From a virus: a stretch of 24,641 nucleotides of DNA. The notes beneath the pieces were generated by a model. It saw only the letters and a list, made by a program, of their open reading frames with translations. It searched no databases and was not told the DNA's origin. This document shows, piece by piece, positions 1-7,169 of this stretch. A program made the translations under genes and the position numbers. Numbering within the stretch: position 1 is the first letter of the stretch; every line of letters starts with the position of its first letter. The stretch covers positions 1-24,641 of the IMG/VR virus record IMGVR_UViG_3300027668_000095, one strand, 5' to 3'.

Positions 1-105
1 GATCTCGAAAGGAGACCGGTTTGCGCAGTTGCCGCAGGCTCTATCTGCTCGGGCGCGCTCACGCTCATGCCGGATCGTGATTTCCTCTGGCGTGTCGTGA
101 TACAT
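1..105 (-). CDS. Small CxxC phage-type protein, 3' end outside window
   Basis: An open minus-strand frame runs off the left edge. From the ATG at 105 it reads MYHDTPEEITIRHERER and continues with a Cys-Gly-Asn-Cys pair near residue 25, so the visible part is about 35 residues. The charged, Arg/Glu-rich start followed by CxxC resembles small zinc-ribbon-like proteins common in phage early regions, but no family is recognised with certainty. A GTG at 121-123 (minus strand), preceded by a GGGG stretch, is an alternative start. It lies back to back with the truncated portal gene, which is an unusual neighbour for a structural operon and suggests a rearrangement joint between them. It could also be spurious. 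Confidence 0.45.
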   Translation of the reverse strand, partial: MYHDTPEEITIRHERERARADRACGNCANRSPFEI

Positions 106-109
106 GTAG

Positions 110-838
110 CTCGGATGGATCACCGGCGAATCCCCATGCAAAGGTCTCGACAACGACGACGAGGAGCTTAGCTACTACCAAGAGATGCGGGCGGACTGGG
201 CGCGCGAGCGGCCTGCGATGTTGAACAACGTCCGTGTGCCGACGTTGGCGCCTGGCGAAGAAATCAAGCAAGTTGCGGCGGCTCATCCGCACACAGGGTT
301 CAGCGAATTCGCACAGGAGATGCTCCGCTCAGTTGCTTCTGCACTGGGCGTCTCCGCCGAGCAGGTTACTCAGGACTGGTCGAAGACGAACTATTCCAGC
401 GCGCGGGCCGCATTGCTTGAGTCTTGGAAGACGCTGTCTCGCCGGAACACAGAATTCAAGGTTGGCACCGCTACACCCCTGTTTGCCACCTGGCTGCAGG
501 AGGTGATGGAGCGGGGTGACCTCGATGATGTGCTGCCCCGGAATGCGCCTGACTATATCGATGCGACGACGGAATATGCCAGATGCGACTGGCTCGGGGT
601 TGCGCGTGGCTGGGTCGATCCAGTCAAAGAGAAGCAGGGCGCAATCCTGGGTCTGGATGCTGGTCTTTCAACGCTCAAGCGCGAATGCGCGGAACAGGGC
701 CTCGACTGGGAAGAAGTTTTGCACCAACGCTCGATTGAAGTAGCCGAGTTCAAGCGCCTTGGGTTGCCGGCGCCGAAATGGTTCGGCGACGGGGCGACCG
801 AGGCATCAGGCCCGGAAGAGGAACCTCACCCGCAATGA
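110..838 (+). pseudogene. Phage portal protein, lambda family, C-terminal remnant
   Basis: The frame is closed upstream by a TAG at 107-109. The first ATG is at 185 and gives 217 residues, less than half of a typical lambda-family portal of about 500. The retained part contains the family's C-terminal core: an APGEEI turn, then ALGVS, QDWSKTNYSSARAALLESW and a WLQEV helix. Portal proteins form the dodecameric DNA channel at the head vertex. The portal reading starts to look genuine only from about nt 137-160, and no plus-strand frame in nt 1-109 resembles portal. No good ribosome binding site precedes ATG 185. Its stop overlaps the next start (ATGA), the normal arrangement in the late operon. 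I read it as 5'-truncated; a shortened product from ATG 185 remains possible but could not form a portal ring. Confidence 0.8.
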
Positions 839-1701
839 AGAATCTGCCCTTTCTGGCACAGCGCCTGTTCAACACGCCGCTTGCAATCACTCCTGCCAAG
901 GCTGAATTGGTGATGGCAGCGCTTGCCGACCGCTTTGGTATCACCAAGCTTTTTCGCGCCAACGGCGACGCAGTGGCCCTTAGTGAATTCGGGTTCAGTG
1001 AGTCCGATGATGAGGTGCCGGATCGTTACTACGACGTTGTGGCTGGTGTCGCTGTTATCCCGATTAATGGGACGCTGGTTCAGAAATCTGGCTATATGCG
1101 CCCAACCTGCGGCATGACGGGCTATGACGGAATTCGCGCGAACTTGAGCATGGCGCTTGAGGATGATGGTGTGCGCGCCATCATGCTCGACATCGATAGC
1201 GGAGGTGGTGAGGTCGCCGGCTGCTTCGATCTTGTCGACGCTATCTACGGCGCGCGAGGCCGCAAGCCAATCTGGGCGGTCCTTTCCGAGAGCGCCTATT
1301 CGGCTGCGTATGCCATCGCCAGTGCTGCCGACAAGATCATCGTGCCTCGTACAGGAGGGACAGGCTCGGTCGGCGTGATCTGCGCGCACGTCGATTTCTC
1401 CAAGGCGCTTGCCAAAGAAGGCATCACTGTCACGATGATCCACTACGGCGCACGGAAAGCCGACGGCAGCGAATATGCACCGTTGTCGGATGATGCCCTC
1501 GCTAGATTCCAAGCGGATGTCGACGAAATGGGCGAATTGTTCGTCAAGACCGTCGCACGTAACCGAAATATGTCTGCCGCAAAGGTGCGCGGCACACAGG
1601 CAACAACGTTTCTTGGCGCCGCTGGCGTCGAGATCGGCTTTGCTGACGCCGTGATGGCGCCGGATGAAGCGTTTCGCTCCCTGCTCGCTGAGCTGGGCTG
1701 A
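835..1701 (+). CDS. S49-family capsid maturation protease (gpC/SppA-like)
   Basis: This 288-residue protein has the SppA/ClpP-like fold of phage prohead proteases, which cleave the scaffold, portal and themselves during head maturation. Visible motifs are VAVIPINGTL (72-81), LDIDSGGGEV (118-127), AYSAAYAIASAAD (154-166) with probable nucleophile Ser156, GGTGSVGVI (174-182), and GARKADG (205-211) with probable catalytic Lys208, which matches the Ser-Lys dyad of the family. The ATG at 835 overlaps the portal stop as ATGA and has GAAGAGG upstream. An in-frame ATG at 778 would add 19 Arg/Gly-rich residues inside the portal gene and is less likely. It ends right after the protease domain, so the scaffold portion often fused to phage S49 proteases is supplied by the next gene. 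Confidence 0.92.
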   Translation: MKNLPFLAQRLFNTPLAITPAKAELVMAALADRFGITKLFRANGDAVALSEFGFSESDDEVPDRYYDVVAGVAVIPINGTLVQKSGYMRPTCGMTGYDGIRANLSMALEDDGVRAIMLDIDSGGGEVAGCFDLVDAIYGARGRKPIWAVLSESAYSAAYAIASAADKIIVPRTGGTGSVGVICAHVDFSKALAKEGITVTMIHYGARKADGSEYAPLSDDALARFQADVDEMGELFVKTVARNRNMSAAKVRGTQATTFLGAAGVEIGFADAVMAPDEAFRSLLAELG

Positions 1702-1726
1702 CACCCCCACCCAAGAGGTTCCAAAT

Positions 1727-2338
1727 ATGAGTATTCGCACCCTTGCGGCGCGCGGGCTCTCGTTCGCCCATCTCGCCGGCTTGACATCCCGCGCAGCTCG
1801 CGCCGAGAACGAAGATGACGAGCGCAAGCAACGAGAAGGTGAATCCGACGACGACTATGCAAAGCGCATGGAGGAGTTGGACGAGGAAGAAGAAAAGGCC
1901 CGCAAAGCCGAAAAAGAGCGCAAGGAAGAAGAGGCGCGCAAGGCTGAGGAAGAAAAGAAGGAAGAAGAGGCTCGTGCCAAGGGTGAGGAGGATGACGACT
2001 CCGACCCGGATGCGGAAGACGACGACGATGAGATGCGCGGCAGCAGCCAGGCTGCACGTGCGCGCCGTCGTGAGCAGGCACGGTGCGCAGCAATCTTTGC
2101 TTCGAAGGGCGCTGCCCGTAATCCGGTGCTGGCCGCTAACCTGGCCTTCAAAACGCGCATGACACGCGCCGAAGCGATCGCCACGTTGGAGGGAACCCCT
2201 GCACCCGCAGGACACTCGGACCGCGCTGCTCGCAATCCCAGCATCGGCACCACTGCCGCGAAGCAGTCGCCTCAACAGGCCCTTGCTGCGCGCTGGGACA
2301 AGAACCTCCAGGCCGTGAACCCCGCTGGCCGCCGCTAA
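1727..2338 (+). CDS. Putative stand-alone capsid scaffold protein
   Basis: The product has 203 residues. Residues about 28-105 are almost entirely Asp, Glu, Lys, Arg and Ala and should form a long charged helix or coiled coil, ending in an acidic Asp/Glu run. The C-terminal third (RAR..EQARCAAIFAS...LAANLAFKTRMTRAEAIATL) resembles the tail found at the end of phage S49 protease-scaffold fusions. With its place between protease and decoration genes, this argues for a scaffold equivalent to lambda Nu3, here as its own gene. ATG 1727 follows AGAGG at the usual distance; an upstream in-frame ATG at 1664 lies inside the protease gene and is rejected. Low-complexity charge could mislead, so the function is inferred. 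Confidence 0.7.
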   Translation: MSIRTLAARGLSFAHLAGLTSRAARAENEDDERKQREGESDDDYAKRMEELDEEEEKARKAEKERKEEEARKAEEEKKEEEARAKGEEDDDSDPDAEDDDDEMRGSSQAARARRREQARCAAIFASKGAARNPVLAANLAFKTRMTRAEAIATLEGTPAPAGHSDRAARNPSIGTTAAKQSPQQALAARWDKNLQAVNPAGRR

Positions 2339-2365
2339 CCGCTTCCGCCTTAAAGGATCAGAACC

Positions 2366-3298
2366 ATGGGCAATCCCACTTATACGCCGTTCCAGGAGAC
2401 GTTCCACAACGGTGGCTTTATCGTCTCCCTGGCCAACGGCCATCAATCCATCGACCAAGGCACGCTGACCGGCGGCGTCAAGGTGCTCGCTGGCACGGTG
2501 CTTGGCACGGTCACATCGGCCTTGACTGCGGCAGCTGCGGCGCTTGGTGCCAATACCGGCAACGGCACGTTCGGAACGATCACGCCGCAGGCCGCGCCTG
2601 CGACGATGATCGGCGTCTACAACATCCTGTTCACCGCAGCGACTGCCTTCACGGTTACCGCGCCGGATGGGCAGACGGCTACCGGCACCACTGGCGTCGC
2701 ATTCAGTGCGCTCGGAATCGGCTTCACCATCACGGCTGGCGGTACGGCATTCGTGGCCGGAGACACCTTCACGGTGACTGCCGCTGCTACTCCGGGCAAT
2801 CCGACCGTTACGTCGGCCGCCGGCGGCACGAACACGGGCAACGGTACTTTGGGGTCGCTAACCGCGGCCGGCTATGCCGCCAAGGTCGGCGTTTACGCCG
2901 TCGAATTCGACGATGCGACGCACTTCATTGTGTCTGACCCCACGGGTGCGGAGGTCGGTCACGGCACGACTGGTGTGGCCTTCAAGGCGGGCGGTCTTTC
3001 CTTCACCATCACTGCCGGCGGCACTGCCTTTGTCCCGGGCGACAGCTTTTCGATCACGGTGGCGGCCGGATCGGGCAAATACAAGCCCTTCGACCCGGCC
3101 AACGTGGACGGATCGCAGATCCCGAGCGGCATCCTCTTCGCAACGAAAGATGTCACCACCGTCGACAAGCCGTGCGCGGTGGTCGTCCGTCAGTGCGAGG
3201 TGAACGCCTCCGAACTGGTTTGGCCGACGGGCATGAGCGCAGCCGCAATCACTGCCGCTCTTGCGCAACTGAAGTCGCTTGGCATCCAGCCGCGGTAA
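2366..3298 (+). CDS. Head decoration protein D-like, with duplicated inserted domain
   Basis: The 310-residue protein has split similarity to lambda gpD-type head decoration proteins. The N-terminus (residues 1-50: TYTPFQETFHNGGFIVSLAN) and the C-terminus (235-310: YKPFDPANVDGSQIPSGILF, ending with helix AAAITAALAQLKSLGI) are typical, while residues 63-233 hold two copies of a Gly/Thr-rich beta module. Lambda gpD is about 110 residues, so the insert more than doubles the size. Decoration trimers stabilise the expanded capsid and the insert is expected to point outward. AAAGGA precedes the ATG. Two intrinsic-terminator-like hairpins follow the gene. Confidence 0.85.
   Translation: MGNPTYTPFQETFHNGGFIVSLANGHQSIDQGTLTGGVKVLAGTVLGTVTSALTAAAAALGANTGNGTFGTITPQAAPATMIGVYNILFTAATAFTVTAPDGQTATGTTGVAFSALGIGFTITAGGTAFVAGDTFTVTAAATPGNPTVTSAAGGTNTGNGTLGSLTAAGYAAKVGVYAVEFDDATHFIVSDPTGAEVGHGTTGVAFKAGGLSFTITAGGTAFVPGDSFSITVAAGSGKYKPFDPANVDGSQIPSGILFATKDVTTVDKPCAVVVRQCEVNASELVWPTGMSAAAITAALAQLKSLGIQPR
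2552..2782 (+). repeat. Internal repeat copy 1 in decoration protein
   Basis: This encodes residues 63-139 of the decoration protein. It shares, in order, NTGNGTFG, VGVYN, ATAFTV, GTTGVAFSA, FTITAGGTAFVAGDTFTVT with the second copy. The spacing of conserved blocks is nearly identical, indicating a tandem domain duplication. Confidence 0.85.
2831..3064 (+). repeat. Internal repeat copy 2 in decoration protein
   Basis: This encodes residues 156-233: NTGNGTLG, VGVYAVEF, ATHFIV, GTTGVAFKA, FTITAGGTAFVPGDSFSIT. The copies have diverged at many synonymous positions, so the duplication is not recent. Confidence 0.85.
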
Positions 3299-3319
3299 CG
3301 CGGAAACCGCCTGATCCAC

Positions 3320-3345
3320 AAGCCGCCCTAGGGCGGCTTTTTCTT
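3320..3345 (+). terminator. Intrinsic-terminator-like hairpin 1 before capsid gene
   Basis: The arms AAGCCGCCC (3320-3328) and GGGCGGCTT (3331-3339) pair perfectly around a TA centre and are followed by TTTTTCTTTT. It lies 21 nt after the decoration stop. Placed inside the late operon it may act as a partial terminator or as an mRNA-stabilising or processing structure. Confidence 0.75.
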
Positions 3346-3361
3346 TTCCGCAATCCCAGAG

Positions 3362-3386
3362 GCCGCCAGCAAGGCGGCTTTTCTTT
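3362..3386 (+). terminator. Intrinsic-terminator-like hairpin 2 before capsid gene
   Basis: The arms GCCGCC (3362-3367) and GGCGGC (3373-3378) enclose AGCAA and are followed by TTTTCTTTTT. It sits 19 nt upstream of the major capsid start, immediately before the AAAAGGA ribosome binding site. Its 5' arm can also pair with the 3' arm of hairpin 1. Confidence 0.7.
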
Positions 3387-3404
3387 TTCCAAAAGGAACA
3401 AGCC

Positions 3405-4469
3405 ATGGCTGGCGAAATCATCGACATCTTTAACAGCGACGCATTCAGCGCGCTGACCCTGACGCAGGGCGTGCAGCGCAATCCGTACCAACCGGGAGCG
3501 CTGGGCCGTCTGAACATCTTCGACCCGAATCCGATTCGCACCACTGCTGTTTCGGTCGAAGAGCGTACCGGCACGCTGAAGCTCATTGGCTTCAGCGAGC
3601 GTGGCACGGAGGGCGCGCAACGCACGACTGAGAAGCGCAAGATGCGTTACTTCGACGTGCCGCGCCTGATGCACAGCGACACAATCCACACCTACGAAAT
3701 CCAGAACATTCGCGAATTCCCGGAAGGTCCGACCGGTCAGATTGTGACCGTTCCGATGCAACTGGAACGCGAAGTGGCCCGCCGCCTCGCTGGCCCGACT
3801 GGCCTTCTGGCAAGCGTCGAGTACACGAAGGAGTATCTCCGCCTGGCTGCCGTGCAAGGCTTGGTGCTCAATCCGGCCGACGGATCGGTCCTCTACAACT
3901 GGTTCGATGAGTTCCAGATCAATCAGGCGACGGAGGTCGGCTTCAACCTCGCTGCCGGCACCGCTAACAGCTTGCGGCCGATCATCAATGGGATCAAGCG
4001 TTCCATGGCGCGCAAAGCGCAGGGCGCCTTCACGCAGGCCACCCGCATCATGGCGCTGTGCGGAGACGTCTTCTACGACCAGTTCTCCAACCATCCGGAC
4101 GTGATCCGTACCTTCCTGAACTGGGAAGGCGCCCGCGACATCCGTGATGATGCATTCGGCGACGCGTTCGCATCGTTCGATTTCGATGGCATCACGTGGG
4201 TGAACTACCGCGGATCGGATGACAACTCGACCGTCAAGATCCCCGATGACAAGGTGAAGTTCTTCCCGGTCAACGCGCCAGGCATCTTCCAGGAAGTCAT
4301 GGCGCCGGGCGAATCGGCAGAGTTCATCAACCAACCGGGCGCGCCCGTCTACGTTCTCCCGATCGTGGATCGTGACCGACGCATGTGGTGGAAGATGGAA
4401 GCGTACGCATACCCGCTGTACCTGTGCACGCGTCCGGAAGTTTTGCTCTCGGGCCGCTCGGAGGCCTGA
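3405..4469 (+). CDS. Major capsid protein E (lambda gpE-like)
   Basis: This 354-residue protein matches the phage capsid protein E family in length and layout. The N-terminal arm contains LTQGVQRNPYQPGALGRLNI, then the extended segment with IRTTAVSVEERTGTLKLI, RGTEG and KRKMRYFDVPRL, the helix EVARRLAGP, and the C-terminal PVNAPGIFQEVMAPGE and MEAYAYPLYLCTRPEVL strands. It forms the icosahedral shell. The start is supported by AAAAGGA 8 nt upstream. The ATG lies in the 10-bp palindrome AGCCATGGCT and is preceded by two stable hairpins, unlike the overlapping starts around it, so this gene may be expressed from a separately processed message. Its stop overlaps the next start. Confidence 0.93.
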   Translation: MAGEIIDIFNSDAFSALTLTQGVQRNPYQPGALGRLNIFDPNPIRTTAVSVEERTGTLKLIGFSERGTEGAQRTTEKRKMRYFDVPRLMHSDTIHTYEIQNIREFPEGPTGQIVTVPMQLEREVARRLAGPTGLLASVEYTKEYLRLAAVQGLVLNPADGSVLYNWFDEFQINQATEVGFNLAAGTANSLRPIINGIKRSMARKAQGAFTQATRIMALCGDVFYDQFSNHPDVIRTFLNWEGARDIRDDAFGDAFASFDFDGITWVNYRGSDDNSTVKIPDDKVKFFPVNAPGIFQEVMAPGESAEFINQPGAPVYVLPIVDRDRRMWWKMEAYAYPLYLCTRPEVLLSGRSEA

Positions 4470-4801
4470 TGCCGGTCAGCTGGGACAAGGTGGTGCTAGG
4501 TCCGTTAATGGGAGTCTTCGGCGAGGCAGTGACGTATATGCCGGCCGCCGGGGGCACCTATGCGATCTCCGCAGTGTTTGACGATGCATACCTCAAGGAA
4601 GTGATGTTCGAGGATGCGTCGCAGGGCGTGACGGAAATCAGTGCGGTGCTTGGCGTCCAGCTGTCCCAGTTCTCGGCGCCTCCGGTTCAGAACGACAAGC
4701 TTTCCGTGGCAAGCGTGAATACGACTTACGTCGTGCGTGAGGTTCGCCCGGACAGCCACGGCGGCGCAAAACTCATGCTGTCGAAGGTGAGCAGCCCATG
4801 A
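4469..4801 (+). CDS. Head-tail joining protein (lambda FII-like)
   Basis: The 110-residue product starts at the ATG that overlaps the capsid stop (ATGA); an earlier in-frame start at 4385 lies inside the capsid gene and is rejected. The size and position directly after gpE, and a beta-rich body with YAISAVFDDAY, QLSQFSAPPVQNDKLSV and VREVRPDSHGGAKLML, fit the FII-type head-tail attachment proteins that sit under the portal and accept the tail. The residues 75-110 pattern of turn, strand and polar turn is typical of that family. The assignment relies partly on gene order. Confidence 0.7.
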   Translation: MPVSWDKVVLGPLMGVFGEAVTYMPAAGGTYAISAVFDDAYLKEVMFEDASQGVTEISAVLGVQLSQFSAPPVQNDKLSVASVNTTYVVREVRPDSHGGAKLMLSKVSSP

Positions 4802-5442
4802 CGACATCTGCCGACATTCGTGCACTCTTCGTGACAGCGCTCAAGGGCGCCACCGATGCCGGTCAGTCGGTCTTTTCGCCGTACGACTGGCCAACGTCAT
4901 CGGGGGCGTATCCGCTGATTCTCGTCCACGCGAGAAAGGAGAGGAAGGTGTCGCTCGGGCCGAACACTCCCGAGTTCGATGTCTATACCACCGTCGAAAT
5001 CGTCGCTCGGACTAAATCTGCTGCTCAAGTTGGGGACGCCGGATCTGCGGTCGCTTTGCAGGCCGCCGAGGCACTGAAGCTGCAAATTGAAACAGCGCTC
5101 ATCAACAACCCGCTGATTTGGGCTGATCCGGCGGGAGGACAGAGGATCGAGCAGTTCACTTCTTTGGATTCGGAGATCAACACCAACTCCGAAGGTGAAA
5201 TGCCAATGGCAGAGCTTTCCATGTCCATCGAAGTGAAGTTCTACCAAGGGCCGGAGCTGTTCTTCCCGATCCCCACCAATCCGCTGCAAACATTGGCCAT
5301 TAACGCCGACATGGCCCAGCCCTTCGACGCGAATGGCACGTATTCGAATCCGCCGTTCCCGTCTGCAGTCAATCCCGCACCTCGCACATCGGGGCCTGAT
5401 GGCCGCAATGAGGGCGCTTTGAATATCACTCTGCCCCAGTAG
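4798..5442 (+). CDS. Probable neck/tail-completion protein
   Basis: This 214-residue protein overlaps the previous stop by 4 nt (ATGA). The N-terminal helix (ADIRALFVTALKGAT) followed by strands (YPLILVHARKERKVSL, FDVYTTVEIVARTK) and a helix (AVALQAAEALKLQIETAL) resembles the alpha/beta sandwich of tail-terminator and neck proteins. The last 50 residues are Pro/Asn-rich and probably flexible. Its slot between the head-tail joiner and the DUF2635/sheath genes is where the tail-completion protein is normally found. No signature motif is decisive, so the precise role is inferred from context. Confidence 0.55.
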   Translation: MTTSADIRALFVTALKGATDAGQSVFSPYDWPTSSGAYPLILVHARKERKVSLGPNTPEFDVYTTVEIVARTKSAAQVGDAGSAVALQAAEALKLQIETALINNPLIWADPAGGQRIEQFTSLDSEINTNSEGEMPMAELSMSIEVKFYQGPELFFPIPTNPLQTLAINADMAQPFDANGTYSNPPFPSAVNPAPRTSGPDGRNEGALNITLPQ

Positions 5443-5453
5443 GAGCACCACTC

Positions 5454-5636
5454 ATGAAGGTCTTCCCGAGTCCCGGGCTCTCCGTGCGAGACCCGGCAAC
5501 GATGAATTTGCTCGATGAAAACGGGCTCGAAGTCGCTGACGGCGATCTCTATTGGGATCGCCTTCTGCGTGACAAGGACGTAACGCTGACGCCTCCGGCG
5601 AAGGCCAAGCCCACTACCGGGGGTGACAAGCAATGA
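5454..5636 (+). CDS. DUF2635 protein (Mu gp38-like)
   Basis: This 60-residue protein carries the family pattern: MKVFPSPGLSVRDPATMNLL at the N-terminus, then GLEVADGDLYWDRLLRDKDV. DUF2635 proteins lie immediately before the sheath gene in Mu-like contractile-tail phages, exactly as here. Their molecular role is not established. A Lys/Pro/Thr-rich end (PPAKAKPTTGGDKQ) follows the domain. GGAG lies 9 nt before the ATG, and the stop overlaps the sheath start by 4 nt. Confidence 0.85.
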   Translation: MKVFPSPGLSVRDPATMNLLDENGLEVADGDLYWDRLLRDKDVTLTPPAKAKPTTGGDKQ

Positions 5637-7114
5637 CGATTCCGTTCAAGCAGATCCCGTCGAATCTCCGTGTGCCTCTGTTCTACGCGGAAGTCGACAA
5701 CAGCCAGGCAAATACCTCGACGGCCAATCAGCGTGCGCTGATCATCGGCCAGATCACATCTGCGGGCGCCGCAACACCGAACGTACCGGTCATCTCTCAG
5801 GGCATTGCCGATGCGAAAACGCAAGGGGGCCAAGGCTCGTTGCTCGCGCAGATGACCTACACCTATCGCCAAAACGACAGCTTTGGTGAGGTATGGTATC
5901 TGCCGCTGGCCGATGACCCGGCAGCCGTTGCCGCTTCTGGATCGATCGCGTTCACGTCTGCACCGACGGCAAACGGTGCGCTCTCACTGTATATCGGCGG
6001 GATGCTGGTGACGACGGCGATCACGTCGAGTATGACGACGGCTCAGGTTGCCACGGCTGTCGCTGCGGCGATCAACGCGATCAACGATCTGGCTGTGACC
6101 GCGACGGTCACCACGTCGACCGTCACGATCACGGCGAAGAACAAGGGTCTGGCGGCCAACGACATCGACATCCGGGCGAACTATCGTGGTGTGCCTGGTG
6201 GTGAGGTCACGCCTGCCGGCCTCGCTTTCACCATCACTGCCATGTCGGGGGGTGCTACCAATCCGAGTCTGACGACCGGGCTGGCGAACCTGCAGAGCAT
6301 GCCCTTCGACTTCATCGTGTGCCCATACACCGACACGACATCGCTGGCCGCGCTGCAATCGTTCCTGAACGACGTCACTGGACGTTGGTCGTGGAGTGTT
6401 CAGGTGTACGGACACTGCTTCTTCGCCTACCGCGGCACGTCGTCAGCGCTGACCACATTCGGTCTCACGCGCAACAACCAGCACGAGTCGTGCATGGGTT
6501 TCTACGATTCGCCGACGCCGGTGTGGAAGTGGGCAGCTGCTTTCGCAGCTGCCTCGGCTGTGAGCCTGCGCGCAGATCCGGGTGTGCCACTCCAGACGGT
6601 TGCGCTCGCAGACGTGTTGGCACCCCCGCTGGCTTCGCAATTCTCGCTGTCGCAGCGCAACACCAACCTGTACGACGGCATTTCGACATTCACGGTCGGT
6701 ACCGATGGCACCGTACGGATCGAAAACGCGATCACGACCTACCAGCAAAACGCCTTCGGTCAGCCAGACAACTCGTATCTTGAAGTCGAGACGATGTTCT
6801 TGCTGACCTACGTTCTGCGCTACATGGCGACGATTGTCACCTCGAAGTATGCGCGGGTGAAGCTGGCGGCGGACGGCACTCGTTTCGCTCCGGGATCGAA
6901 CATCGTCACGCCGAGCATGATCCGCGCCGACCTGATCGCCGCCTATCAGACGCTCGAATACAACGGGTTCGTCCAGAACAGCCAGGCATTCGCGCAAGCC
7001 ATCATCGTTCAACAGAACGCAAGCAACCCAAATCGGGTGGATGTGCTGTGGCCAGGGACGCTGATCAACCAGCTGCGCATCTTCGCCCTGCTGGCGCAGT
7101 TCCGCCTCAGCTAA
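5633..7114 (+). CDS. Contractile tail sheath protein (Mu gpL-like)
   Basis: At 493 residues this matches Mu-type sheath proteins. Residues 1-90 contain the N-terminal handshake segment IPSNLRVPLFYAEVDNSQAN and TNQRALIIGQI. A protruding beta domain (about 115-215) includes INDLAVTATVTTSTVTITAKNKG, and the C-terminal fold includes FDFIVCPYTDTTSLAALQSF, TNLYDGISTFTVGTDGTVRI and NAFGQPDNSYLEVETMFLLTY. The sheath contracts around the tube to drive DNA injection. It is coupled to DUF2635 by ATGA. The gene is followed by a strong hairpin, so the sheath and tube messages may be separated. I saw no frameshift. Confidence 0.94.
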   Translation: MTIPFKQIPSNLRVPLFYAEVDNSQANTSTANQRALIIGQITSAGAATPNVPVISQGIADAKTQGGQGSLLAQMTYTYRQNDSFGEVWYLPLADDPAAVAASGSIAFTSAPTANGALSLYIGGMLVTTAITSSMTTAQVATAVAAAINAINDLAVTATVTTSTVTITAKNKGLAANDIDIRANYRGVPGGEVTPAGLAFTITAMSGGATNPSLTTGLANLQSMPFDFIVCPYTDTTSLAALQSFLNDVTGRWSWSVQVYGHCFFAYRGTSSALTTFGLTRNNQHESCMGFYDSPTPVWKWAAAFAAASAVSLRADPGVPLQTVALADVLAPPLASQFSLSQRNTNLYDGISTFTVGTDGTVRIENAITTYQQNAFGQPDNSYLEVETMFLLTYVLRYMATIVTSKYARVKLAADGTRFAPGSNIVTPSMIRADLIAAYQTLEYNGFVQNSQAFAQAIIVQQNASNPNRVDVLWPGTLINQLRIFALLAQFRLS

Positions 7115-7131
7115 TCCCAATCAAATCGCAT

Positions 7132-7157
7132 AAGCCGCCTTCGGGCGGCTTTTTTAT
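7132..7157 (+). terminator. Terminator-like hairpin before the tail tube gene
   Basis: The arms AAGCCGCC (7132-7139) and GGCGGCTT (7144-7151) enclose a TTCG tetraloop and are followed by TTTTTATTT. It lies 17 nt after the sheath stop. The 3' arm can alternatively pair with GCCGCC at 7164-7169, next to the tube start codon, which would place the ribosome binding site in a loop. Confidence 0.75.
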
Positions 7158-7169
7158 TTGGAGGCCGCC

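Noticed and set aside
826-1827. Long minus-strand ORF of 333 codons opposite the protease gene
   Set aside because: It is the antisense shadow of a recognisable S49 protease; high-GC codon bias keeps the opposite frame open, and the translation shows no domain.
1544-2458. Minus-strand ORF of 304 codons opposite the scaffold gene
   Set aside because: Its Leu/Phe/Val-rich text comes from antisense reading of the Lys/Glu-rich scaffold codons; no ribosome binding site or family.
3249-4334. Minus-strand ORF of 361 codons opposite the capsid gene
   Set aside because: It is the shadow of major capsid protein E and crosses both terminator-like hairpins.
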